IMG/VR virus record: IMGVR_UViG_3300021963_000537
Coordinates: 1-27,323 of that record
DNA length: 27,323 bases
Direction: 5' to 3' (one strand)
From: a virus
Positions 1-5,919 of the stretch are shown piece by piece. The notes under the pieces are model-generated. The model was not told the DNA's origin, ran no database searches, and worked only from the letters and a program-made list of their open reading frames with translations. The position numbers and the translations under genes are program-made. Numbering within the stretch: the stretch's first letter is position 1; the number at the start of each line of letters is the position of its first letter.

Positions 1-58
1 GTACTGGCCGTATGCGTGTGAATAGATTTTTGACCGCCCCCACGTGCAGGGAAGGCAA

Positions 59-1276
59 CTACTTTTTCTTGGATGCGCGGCGCTGCGCGCGGTTGGCCTG
101 AACAGGTGCGCCTGGTCGCTTGCGCTCGGTCATGAACTTGATGAGCGGCTTCCATGAGGCCTCATACAACTTGGTCTGGTCGTATCGCCACATCTCGGCG
201 GCAACCGCCCCCCTGTCTACCCGCCCTGCCTTCGTCTCTTCATAGACTTGATGCAGCGCAGCGGTAATGGCAGGCACGTTCGGGATGGCGAAGAACGATG
301 CTTGGTACTCGTCCCACACTCGCTGAACTGGAACCTTCACGCCGTGAGCGCCAACAAGTTCAGCCTGCGCGCTGAAGTCCGAGACGATGATTGGCGTGCC
401 ACATGCTTGGCTCTCAACCGCAGGGATGCCGAAGCCTTCGCCCATCGAGGTCAGGAGTTGCACGTCAGCGGCTGAATACATCGCGGCGATGGCGTCCTGC
501 GGGATGCCGTTGCGGAAGTGTGCTGGGTGTGGATAACGAACGCGCTGCGGGTCAATGCCCAAGTGCGCCATCAGGCGCGGAAGGTTCACGCCTTCGCTGT
601 GTCCGTTTGGCTCTGTGTGAATCATCCACTGGACGTCTGGTCGGTCGTGCATGAACTTCGCCATTGCGTCAGCCATCTCGCCGAACGCCTTGCGGATTGG
701 AATGCGGCCACGATTTGCTGCATTGGTCACAACGAGGAACGCATCTTCTGGCACTCCCATTGCGGCACGAGCAGCCTTGCCCTTGTCGTTGAAGATGGTC
801 AGGTCAATGCCATGCGGGATGTAGGTGATGTTCTCGCGTGCGACATCAGCCTCAAGCAGCATCCGCTCACCGAAGCGGCTCATGGCAATGGCGTGATGAC
901 CACCATCCTTCAGGAACTTGGCAACCATCGGTGGGGCTGGTGCATGGTCAACCGGCGTCCAGCATGCGAGGTTCATCTCGTTGAATCCCTGCACGCCAAC
1001 GAGCGGCCAGAGGTCAAACAGCACCACGCCGAAGCCAGGCTCTTCTCCAATCCAGCCACGCATGTTGTCTGGCGCAGCGTCAATCGAGTAGCGCATCAAG
1101 CCTTCAGGGAAGATGGGGTGACCGAAGGTGCAGTTCATTGCGACGGCTGCGCCGTGGTTCGCGCTGATAGCAACCTGATGTCCGTCGGCAACCATCTGGT
1201 GCACGACCTGTGCGGTCTGCATGCCGTAGCCCGAAGGGATGTGGCAAGCGTTGGAATACCAAGCAATGCGGCTCAT
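59..1276 (-). CDS. GT4-like glycosyltransferase
   Basis: This 405-aa protein looks like a complete GT-B fold glycosyltransferase of the GT4 (glycosyl transferase group 1) type. The N-terminal Rossmann half has the typical glycine loop SGYG at residues 15-18. The C-terminal half has the nucleotide-sugar E-x7-E signature in GEGFGIPAVE (E280 and E288), followed by ACGTPII. The tail is very basic (NRAQRRASKKK). The start is an ATG preceded by AGGAGAGGAC, 16 nt after the HNH gene. The sugar donor and acceptor cannot be read from sequence. Phage enzymes of this type modify DNA bases or virion proteins; the nearby methyltransferase makes glycan or virion modification a reasonable guess. It is the last gene in the direction of transcription; the remaining 58 nt hold no gene. 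Confidence 0.88.
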   Translation of the reverse strand: MSRIAWYSNACHIPSGYGMQTAQVVHQMVADGHQVAISANHGAAVAMNCTFGHPIFPEGLMRYSIDAAPDNMRGWIGEEPGFGVVLFDLWPLVGVQGFNEMNLACWTPVDHAPAPPMVAKFLKDGGHHAIAMSRFGERMLLEADVARENITYIPHGIDLTIFNDKGKAARAAMGVPEDAFLVVTNAANRGRIPIRKAFGEMADAMAKFMHDRPDVQWMIHTEPNGHSEGVNLPRLMAHLGIDPQRVRYPHPAHFRNGIPQDAIAAMYSAADVQLLTSMGEGFGIPAVESQACGTPIIVSDFSAQAELVGAHGVKVPVQRVWDEYQASFFAIPNVPAITAALHQVYEETKAGRVDRGAVAAEMWRYDQTKLYEASWKPLIKFMTERKRPGAPVQANRAQRRASKKK

Positions 1277-1292
1277 GTCCTCTCCTCTGCTC

Positions 1293-1604
1293 CTACTTGT
1301 GCGCGGTCAGGCGACCGTGGCAACCTCTGCATAGTACCCGAAGCCGATGCTCTGGCGCTAGTAGCGGACCGCCCTTGCTCAGCGGGTCAAGGTGGTCCAC
1401 GGTCAGGTCAGTGGTCTTGCCGCATACCTCGCACCACGGACGCTTGCTGCGAATCTGGCTGCTGAGTTTCTTCCAGGCGGGGTCAAGGTATGGGTTTGGT
1501 CTGCCTTCCTTCCATCGCGCCTGCGCCGCAGCTCGATGCTGCTGGCATCGGTTGCCCACCATCGTGAGCGTGCCGCAGTCAAGGCACGGACGCTGAAAGG
1601 TCAC
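1293..1604 (-). CDS. HNH endonuclease
   Basis: A 103-aa HNH (His-Me finger) nuclease. It has an N-terminal CLDC pair (residues 7-10), a CEVC knuckle (58-61), the catalytic segment VDHLDPLSKGG (69-79) and a closing CRGCH (92-96), giving two zinc-binding CxxC pairs around the active site. The start is GTG in a GTGA overlap with the stop of the upstream gene. In many HK97-like phages a small HNH protein is encoded beside the terminase genes and assists genome packaging. If this genome circularises, only the glycosyltransferase separates this gene from the small terminase, so a packaging role is possible; a free-standing homing nuclease is the alternative. Confidence 0.88.
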   Translation of the reverse strand: MTFQRPCLDCGTLTMVGNRCQQHRAAAQARWKEGRPNPYLDPAWKKLSSQIRSKRPWCEVCGKTTDLTVDHLDPLSKGGPLLAPEHRLRVLCRGCHGRLTAHK

Positions 1605-2005
1605 GCCTTCGGGAACTCAGGAAGGCTGAGCAGTGGCGCGATGATTCCAGCAAGGTGTTCAGTCATGCGCTCAGTTGCGTCGGTGTATTGCGGCTCATAG
1701 ACGGCCCATGCGACCTTGCCGAGTGCCTCTTCAAGATTCTCCACCACGCGGTCGGTGCGGCACGTCACGAGGTGCAGGAGTTCGTGGGTCAGGATGAGGC
1801 GCTGCTTTTCTGGCTCCTGCCTCCAGAAGTCATGAGCCACGCGAAGGTCAGCCGTCTGGTTCTGGCTGTGCGGGTCAATGTCTGCCCAGGCATCTACGTC
1901 GGAAGCATCCTTCACGACGTTCAACTTCCAGTCGGCAACGCCAAGAGCAGACTGCGACTCGATGAGCCAGTCCTCCAGAAGCGTCCACTTGTCTGGCTTT
2001 GCCAT
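1601..2005 (-). CDS. HExxH putative metallopeptidase
   Basis: A 134-aa protein with HELLH at residues 74-78 (zinc ligands H74 and H78, catalytic E75), and a downstream acidic helix ending TERMTEH that could give the third ligand. The first 60 residues show no signal peptide or membrane segment, so it should act in the cytoplasm. I chose the ATG at 2005 because GGAGGACGG lies directly before it; the frame remains open further upstream but without a good ribosome site. The substrate is unknown. Proteins of this size with one HExxH motif occur as phage 'putative metallopeptidase' genes, and catalytic activity is inferred from the motif only. It overlaps the HNH gene by 4 nt. Confidence 0.72.
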   Translation of the reverse strand: MAKPDKWTLLEDWLIESQSALGVADWKLNVVKDASDVDAWADIDPHSQNQTADLRVAHDFWRQEPEKQRLILTHELLHLVTCRTDRVVENLEEALGKVAWAVYEPQYTDATERMTEHLAGIIAPLLSLPEFPKA

Positions 2006-2033
2006 CCGTCCTCCAGTCCTCAGCGGTAAGTAG

Positions 2034-2084
2034 GCCTGCCGATGGGAGGACTCCACCGGCAGGCGGGAGCCACCCAGAGGTGGC
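2034..2084 (-). promoter_or_regulatory. two tandem stem-loops in leader
   Basis: The 99-nt gap between the methyltransferase and the metallopeptidase genes holds two inverted repeats. At 2069-2084, GCCACC and GGTGGC enclose a 4-nt loop. At 2034-2064, GCCTGCCGGTGG pairs with CCATCGGCAGGC (one G-T wobble) around a 7-nt loop. Neither is followed by a T-run, so they are not textbook intrinsic terminators. They would sit in the 5' leader of the metallopeptidase-HNH-glycosyltransferase transcript. A TTGACA at 2108-2103 overlaps the methyltransferase stop, but no convincing -10 follows it. Confidence 0.5.
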
Positions 2085-2104
2085 GCGTCGGGAAGTCTAG
2101 CGTG

Positions 2105-2674
2105 TCAAGGCTTGACCCAGACTGTGACGTAGCCTCGCACAATAGGCTGAACGCCCATCTTGGCAAGCCAATCACGCACGAAGCGGTGCTTGCCGTGCTG
2201 CTCGGTCACGCAGTCATCCACAGCAATCAGGCACCCTGAAGGTAGGCGAGCGTAGACCGACGCGAGTTCGGCAAGGTGATGGGTTGGCGAGTCAATGGTC
2301 TCCGTCAGGTCAAACGAGTCTAGATACAGGAAGTCAATCGTCTCTGGCTTGACCATCGTGCGAAGCCCGACCACCGAGTCCACGCATGCCACCTTGAAGT
2401 GCTGAACCTGTGCAGCTGCGGCTCGGCAACTGGAGTCGTTGACGTCCATGCTCAAGCCGGTGCCGCCCACCTTGTTGAGCAGCCAGTCCCAGACCAGCGT
2501 GCTTTGTCCATCTCCTGCCCAGTTGTCTATCTGGCGAGCGCATCCTGTCTCAACGATGTTTACAGGACGGCCACGCGCAATCAGGTCAGCAACGATGGCG
2601 CGGAACGGATACCAGCGGCGCGTGTTCTCAAGATGCTTGGAGAACTCGGCGTCAAAGTCTGCGAGCGTAATCAC
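2105..2674 (-). CDS. class I SAM-dependent methyltransferase
   Basis: A 189-aa Rossmann-type methyltransferase. The SAM-binding motif I is NIVETGCARQ, followed by the acidic end of strand 2 (SMDVND). The motif IV region is FLYLDSFD, and IAVDDC follows strand 5. The pattern resembles Methyltransf_24-type enzymes, which often act on small molecules or sugars; it has no DPPY or NPPY motif, so N6-adenine or N4-cytosine DNA methylation is unlikely. The start is GTG in a GTGA overlap with the upstream gene (the frame extends nine codons further). The acceptor is unknown; co-expression with the glycosyltransferase about 1 kb downstream suggests glycan modification. Confidence 0.75.
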   Translation of the reverse strand: MITLADFDAEFSKHLENTRRWYPFRAIVADLIARGRPVNIVETGCARQIDNWAGDGQSTLVWDWLLNKVGGTGLSMDVNDSSCRAAAAQVQHFKVACVDSVVGLRTMVKPETIDFLYLDSFDLTETIDSPTHHLAELASVYARLPSGCLIAVDDCVTEQHGKHRFVRDWLAKMGVQPIVRGYVTVWVKP

Positions 2675-3306
2675 GAGACCTTGTAAGTGTAGGTGCCGCA
2701 TGAGACGCGGAAGACCATGCCATTGACTTCCTTCATGCGGTCATCCACGCCGCCGACCAATCCGCAGAGTTGGCAGATGGCGAGCCAGTCTTGGTCAACC
2801 GCGAGTGAGTCAAAGTTGTTTGGGTACTTCTTGCGTGCCTCCTCCTCGTCAAGATTCTCCTCGACCATGACGCACTGCCCAATGGTGATGTTGTTCTGCT
2901 CCCAGCGCAGCGCGTGTCCAAGCGTCTCCTGCGATAGCACCGAGGCGTTGTGCATGGCGGAGCCGCGCCATCCAGAGCGGTTGAACTCGACATGTTCTTT
3001 GGTCTGACCGCCGAGCCGCTTGATTGTGCGTTGCGTCAGTTTCTTGTGTTCCTTCTTGCGATGTGGTCGCTGCATCTCAATGAGCCGCCAGCCATCGTCA
3101 GCGACTGGACCAAAGAGCGAGATGAAGCGTTGCTCAACTTCCTCTGGCACTCGCCGCTCCTCGGCGACGTAGGCGTAGCAGCTTCGTCGACTAATCTCCA
3201 ACGCGTCAGCCAGCGCCTCAACGCGGCCTCGCGGTGTCTTGGTGGGGAAGGCGTTCTTGGCAACGATGCGAAGCCATGCGCCGGTGATTGAGCGAACTGT
3301 GGTCAT
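2671..3306 (-). CDS. HTH-containing protein of unknown function
   Basis: A 211-aa protein that I do not recognise as a named family. Residues about 25-65 (RVEALADALEISRRSCYAYV) read as a helix-turn-helix, followed by a basic linker rich in K/R (about 80-105). The C-terminal half has a CQLCG pair and a terminal beta-rich segment. The ATG start is preceded by GGAGGACGG, the same ribosome site as the metallopeptidase gene at 2005. This suggests independent translation after the 11-nt gap from the RlpA-like gene. A DNA-binding regulatory role is plausible but inferred only from the HTH-like segment. Confidence 0.6.
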   Translation of the reverse strand: MTTVRSITGAWLRIVAKNAFPTKTPRGRVEALADALEISRRSCYAYVAEERRVPEEVEQRFISLFGPVADDGWRLIEMQRPHRKKEHKKLTQRTIKRLGGQTKEHVEFNRSGWRGSAMHNASVLSQETLGHALRWEQNNITIGQCVMVEENLDEEEARKKYPNNFDSLAVDQDWLAICQLCGLVGGVDDRMKEVNGMVFRVSCGTYTYKVS

Positions 3307-3317
3307 CCGTCCTCCTT

Positions 3318-3731
3318 CTATCTGCCTGGAACTATCTCCTCGATTATGACCTCAACGACTCCAAGATGCAAGCCTCTCAGCGCAGAGAACGCCCACGGAG
3401 ATAGGTCAATGCTCCGACTGCGCGCCGTCCACGGCTTCTTCAGGTCAGCCTTGCATCTAGCGCAGTGGTCTACGACCAGCACGATGACGCATCGGCTGCG
3501 CTCGTCAGCGCGGCAGACCTTGATGGCGTATGGGTCATCGCCCCACTTGTAGCTGCCGACTGCGGCGTAGAACTTGACGCCTGCGCGGGTGTACCAAGTG
3601 GACTGCTTGCCCTTCGGGTGATAGGTCGCGTTGTACCACGACGCAATGCCGCGCTGCGGAATCCCATGCTCGGTTCTTACTCCGACGCTTGGATGGATGG
3701 CGAGCAAGACCGCGAGCAGGAATGCGACTAT
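3318..3731 (-). CDS. secreted RlpA-like double-psi beta-barrel protein
   Basis: A protein of about 137 aa. A hydrophobic N-terminus (IVAFLLAVLLAIHPSVG) looks like a signal peptide. It is followed by an RlpA/expansin-like double-psi beta-barrel: GIASWYNA, then YAIKVC, then VIVLVVDHCARC and IDLSPWAF. Family members bind or cleave peptidoglycan at division sites. No ATG, GTG or TTG sits at the natural N-terminus. An ATA codon at 3731-3729 overlaps the previous stop as ATAG and has GGAG eight nt upstream; the next candidate is TTG at 3707, which would shorten the signal peptide. It is encoded among DNA-metabolism genes, not in the lysis cassette. Exported cell-wall remodelling is inferred; lytic activity is not shown. 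Confidence 0.68.
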   Translation of the reverse strand: MVAFLLAVLLAIHPSVGVRTEHGIPQRGIASWYNATYHPKGKQSTWYTRAGVKFYAAVGSYKWGDDPYAIKVCRADERSRCVIVLVVDHCARCKADLKKPWTARSRSIDLSPWAFSALRGLHLGVVEVIIEEIVPGR

Positions 3732-3799
3732 TCGCTCGTCTCCGCGAGATACCAGACCACCGCGATGATGACCACCATCGCAATGAGTCCGACAATCAC
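3728..3799 (-). CDS. 23-aa predicted membrane peptide
   Basis: This very short ORF begins with GTG in a GTGA overlap with the Hjc-like gene, whose final codons supply GAGGAGG as ribosome site. It encodes about 16 hydrophobic residues (IVGLIAMVVIIAVVWYL) followed by AETSE. This is a single membrane helix with a short acidic end. It fills the space exactly up to the RlpA-like gene and follows the overlap pattern of the operon, which supports it as real. Function is unknown; it could be a partner of the exported RlpA-like protein or only a translational coupler. Confidence 0.5.
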   Translation of the reverse strand: MIVGLIAMVVIIAVVWYLAETSE

Positions 3800-4173
3800 A
3801 GAGCCTCCTCAGTCTCAGTGGTGCCGAAGAAGTCCACGAACTCCTCCAAGTCAAACACAATCAGTGCGCGGCGCTTTGTCCCAGCGCCTGGCGAATCTCC
3901 CAAGACCACCGCACGCAGCTTCTCGTAGCGGAACGGAACCTTTCGGAGCCAGCCGTCAATGCGCTCAGGGTATGAGCCGCCTACCTTGCACTGAACGTCG
4001 TAGATACCAGTCGCCACATCAGTCGGGCCACCAGCCCAGCCAATGCGCTTGCCGTTGAGCCGGTCAGCGACCTCGCGCTCAAAGGCATTGCCTCGATTGC
4101 GTGCGTTCTTGCCACGCCGACTCTTGGCAGGGTCAATCTGCTTCTTGATGGCTTCGTCCTTGAAGTGTCCCAT
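3796..4173 (-). CDS. Hjc-like Holliday junction resolvase (PD-(D/E)XK)
   Basis: A 125-aa protein with a PD-(D/E)XK layout like archaeal-type Hjc resolvases and related phage nucleases. It has a basic RRGKNARNRGNAFEREVADR segment carrying the helix-1 glutamate (E32 or E34), then D52 in GGPTDVA, D59 in IYDVQCK and K63 of the QxK motif. It would resolve branched DNA in the cytoplasm, either during recombination-dependent replication or before packaging. The start ATG overlaps the upstream stop as TGATG. Together with the Rad52-like, exonuclease and endonuclease VII-like genes it completes a recombination set. The exact substrate, resolvase or another structure-specific nuclease, is not certain. 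Confidence 0.7.
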   Translation of the reverse strand: MGHFKDEAIKKQIDPAKSRRGKNARNRGNAFEREVADRLNGKRIGWAGGPTDVATGIYDVQCKVGGSYPERIDGWLRKVPFRYEKLRAVVLGDSPGAGTKRRALIVFDLEEFVDFFGTTETEEAL

Positions 4174-4460
4174 CAGCGAAGTCTAGCCAATACTGCCCAA
4201 CCGCCGTCGCTCAGCGTGAATCGGCTCTCCTGAACTTCCATAATGCCGTGCTTGATGAGGTCAAGGTTCGTCTTGCGATTGCCGATGCCTTCGTACAGAA
4301 AGAACCATCCGTCTGGCGCAATGGCGTCAGCGAATCGCTGGCTCAAGATGCACCACGCGCGGCCAGTGACTCCAGGCTCTTCGCACCATGCGTCAGCGCC
4401 TTCCTGAATGGCGACAACCTTGTCGTCAAGGAATGGTGCGGCTCGCTCGATTCGGCTCAC
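4173..4460 (-). CDS. hypothetical protein
   Basis: A 95-aa protein that I do not recognise. The GTG start overlaps the previous stop as GTGA; the open frame runs further upstream but would overlap the previous gene completely. The C-terminal half (GNRKTNLDLIKHGIMEVQES, then FTLSDGGWAVLAR) reads like a small winged-helix or DNA-binding fold, and two cysteines occur near residues 27 and 38. There is no signal peptide or membrane segment. The operon position suggests a role in DNA metabolism or host takeover, without specific support. Confidence 0.5.
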   Translation of the reverse strand: MSRIERAAPFLDDKVVAIQEGADAWCEEPGVTGRAWCILSQRFADAIAPDGWFFLYEGIGNRKTNLDLIKHGIMEVQESRFTLSDGGWAVLARLR

Positions 4461-4642
4461 TTGACGCAGCTCCTGTGATACCAAGCGAATCGGCTGTTGC
4501 GCTTGTTCGCCACAAAGGTGATGACCTTGACTCGCCACGCCTCCTTCAGCGTGTTGAGGTCGCCATCGCATGCGGCGCACTTGGTCGCGGCAAAGACCGG
4601 TGCCTTGCTCGGTCCACCTCGCTGCGTTTTTACTGCTGCCAC
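4457..4642 (-). CDS. small zinc-finger protein
   Basis: A 61-aa basic protein. CAAC (residues about 22-25) and a C-terminal HRSC provide a possible C-x2-C...H-x2-C zinc site, reminiscent of the PARP-type finger layout. The GTG start lies 10 nt inside the preceding membrane-protein gene in another frame, so translation is coupled. No catalytic residues are visible. A nucleic-acid or protein-binding role is inferred from the zinc pattern. Confidence 0.5.
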   Translation of the reverse strand: MAAVKTQRGGPSKAPVFAATKCAACDGDLNTLKEAWRVKVITFVANKRNSRFAWYHRSCVK

Positions 4643-4812
4643 ATCGTGCTCCTTGCAATCCAGACCACGGTGGCAAGTGCCACCATCAGGTAGATGGTAG
4701 CGGCTGCGCCGCCTCCTGCCTTGCTCACCTTCGGCAGACTAGCCGCGATGAGGAAGGCGAGCATGAGGTTGAGCGACGCAATCAGCACGCCGATGGAATC
4801 CCAACCGTTCAT
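4630..4812 (-). CDS. small two-helix membrane protein
   Basis: A 60-aa protein with two hydrophobic stretches, about residues 7-26 (IGVLIASLNLMLAFLIAASL) and 37-54 (ATIYLMVALATVVWIA), separated by a glycine-rich basic loop. It should be an inner-membrane hairpin. The ATG start overlaps the upstream stop as ATGA. It lies far from the lysis cassette, so a holin role is not the first reading, though small two-helix proteins do include holins. Function is unknown. Confidence 0.6.
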   Translation of the reverse strand: MNGWDSIGVLIASLNLMLAFLIAASLPKVSKAGGGAAATIYLMVALATVVWIARSTMWQQ

Positions 4813-5003
4813 CGGTCGTGCCTGTTCAGGATTCGGACGAGGTTCTCGGTTGCCTTCTCGACCGCCTCCTGAACGGTCGCGCCCTTGTAGGACATCTCGC
4901 CGTCCTCGTCATCGAGTATGACGTGCCACTCCTCGCCAACCTTGATGGCCTCCGCGAATCGGAAGCCAGCCTGCGCTGCGAGAATCTCCAACTCCTTGAA
5001 CAT
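4809..5003 (-). CDS. hypothetical acidic protein
   Basis: A 64-aa protein, unrecognised. It has an alpha-beta-beta-alpha outline: a first helix (FKELEILAAQAGFRFAEAI), two strands (EWHVILDDEDGEMSY) and a C-terminal helix (ATVQEAVEKATENLVRILNR), like many small phage proteins. The ATG at 5003 overlaps the kinase stop as TGATG, with GGAGG four nt upstream; a GTG three nt earlier is an equal alternative. The function cannot be inferred. Confidence 0.55.
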   Translation of the reverse strand: MFKELEILAAQAGFRFAEAIKVGEEWHVILDDEDGEMSYKGATVQEAVEKATENLVRILNRHDR

Positions 5004-5560
5004 CACTCCTCCTGCATTGCGTCGGTGATGACGCGGTAGGCGTCCTCAGGCGACAGGTTGCTGGTGTCAAGTGTGAGGTCTGCATAGGCATCTGTCCAGC
5101 CCCTCTCGGTGATGTCGTCAGCCCCGACCAGTTCGCCGCCGCGACGAGCTGCCCTGACCTCTGCCGAGGCAGTCAGGCGAACCACGAAGATGGTCGGCTC
5201 CACGAGCTTCAGATACGCCACCTCAGCGTCCAGGCGCACGTCCTCGACCACGACGCCGTAGTCGTGGCGCCGAATCTCGGCGTAGTCCTGCTCCCATACT
5301 CTGAGCCAGAACTTAGTGTCCACCTTTCGGAGTCCAGCGCCAATCTCCTGAAGCAACTCCCTGCCGGTGACCATCTCATCTCCACCAATGCGGCTCACTG
5401 GGAACCGCTCCTCCTTGCTGAGGCTCGGATAGGCGAGGTTCGCCACATGCTTGATGGCGTCGGCAATGCCATGCCGCTGGTAGCCACGATGCTCCTCAAA
5501 GAGCGAGGCGATGGTGGACTTGCCACTGCCCTGCGGCCCTAGTAGCGCGATGCTTCTCAT
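5003..5560 (-). CDS. deoxynucleoside monophosphate kinase
   Basis: A 185-aa P-loop kinase. The Walker A motif is GPQGSGKST at residues 8-16; a substrate/lid region with several arginines follows, and VVVEDVR (about 108-114) supplies the acidic strand. Its size and layout match phage dNMP kinases of the T4 gene 1/T5 type, which phosphorylate deoxynucleoside monophosphates to raise the dNTP supply. The start ATG overlaps the upstream stop by 4 nt. It is the only nucleotide-metabolism enzyme that I see. An adenylate-kinase-like or other small-substrate kinase is the alternative. Confidence 0.75.
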   Translation of the reverse strand: MRSIALLGPQGSGKSTIASLFEEHRGYQRHGIADAIKHVANLAYPSLSKEERFPVSRIGGDEMVTGRELLQEIGAGLRKVDTKFWLRVWEQDYAEIRRHDYGVVVEDVRLDAEVAYLKLVEPTIFVVRLTASAEVRAARRGGELVGADDITERGWTDAYADLTLDTSNLSPEDAYRVITDAMQEE

Positions 5561-5919
5561 GCTGCCTCCACTGCTGCATACCAGTCTCGGATGCGTTGCT
5601 TGAAGCCCTCAAGGTCGCACGGCTCAGTCATCCATGTGCCGTTGCGGATGACGGTGAGCTGCTCGATGACGAGATGCGTGCCTTCGTTCCAGCCTGTGGC
5701 AACGAACACCTTGAAGCCAGACTTCTTGCTCAATGCCTCCAAGAGAATCTTCTGCCCTCCAGAGATTTGCTCCTCCGGCTTCTTGAACTCGCCAAAGAGA
5801 AACCTCCCTCTCCTCTCAAAGATAAAGTCCACGTTGCTTGGCATCACCTTCGGCTTATCTGGAATGACTCCCTCAAGGTCGGCAAAGTCAATGTGCGGAG
5901 CCGCTCCGTTTCTCATCAT
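5557..5919 (-). CDS. PD-(D/E)XK nuclease-like protein
   Basis: A 120-aa protein. PSNVDFIFERRGRFLFGEFK carries a D (about residue 31) followed by ExK (E44, K46) on consecutive strands. A glutamine in the next helix (SGGQKILLEAL) completes a PD-(D/E)XK-like nuclease core. The rest is short and helical. The start is the first of two ATG codons, overlapping the upstream stop as ATGA. It may cut or trim DNA in replication or recombination. The similarity is at motif level only, so an inactive or different fold is possible. Confidence 0.55.
   Translation of the reverse strand: MMRNGAAPHIDFADLEGVIPDKPKVMPSNVDFIFERRGRFLFGEFKKPEEQISGGQKILLEALSKKSGFKVFVATGWNEGTHLVIEQLTVIRNGTWMTEPCDLEGFKQRIRDWYAAVEAA

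Noticed and set aside
518-1465. A 315-codon open frame on the plus strand
   Set aside because: It lies opposite the well-supported glycosyltransferase gene, has no family resemblance and no ribosome site; it is a by-product of GC-rich antisense sequence.
2103-2108. TTGACA as a full promoter for the last three genes
   Set aside because: No TAnnnT occurs at 16-18 nt spacing; the hexamer overlaps a stop codon and may be chance.
3470-4058. Other long frames across the RlpA-like and Hjc-like genes
   Set aside because: They lack motifs and ribosome sites and contradict the continuous chain of overlapping minus-strand genes.
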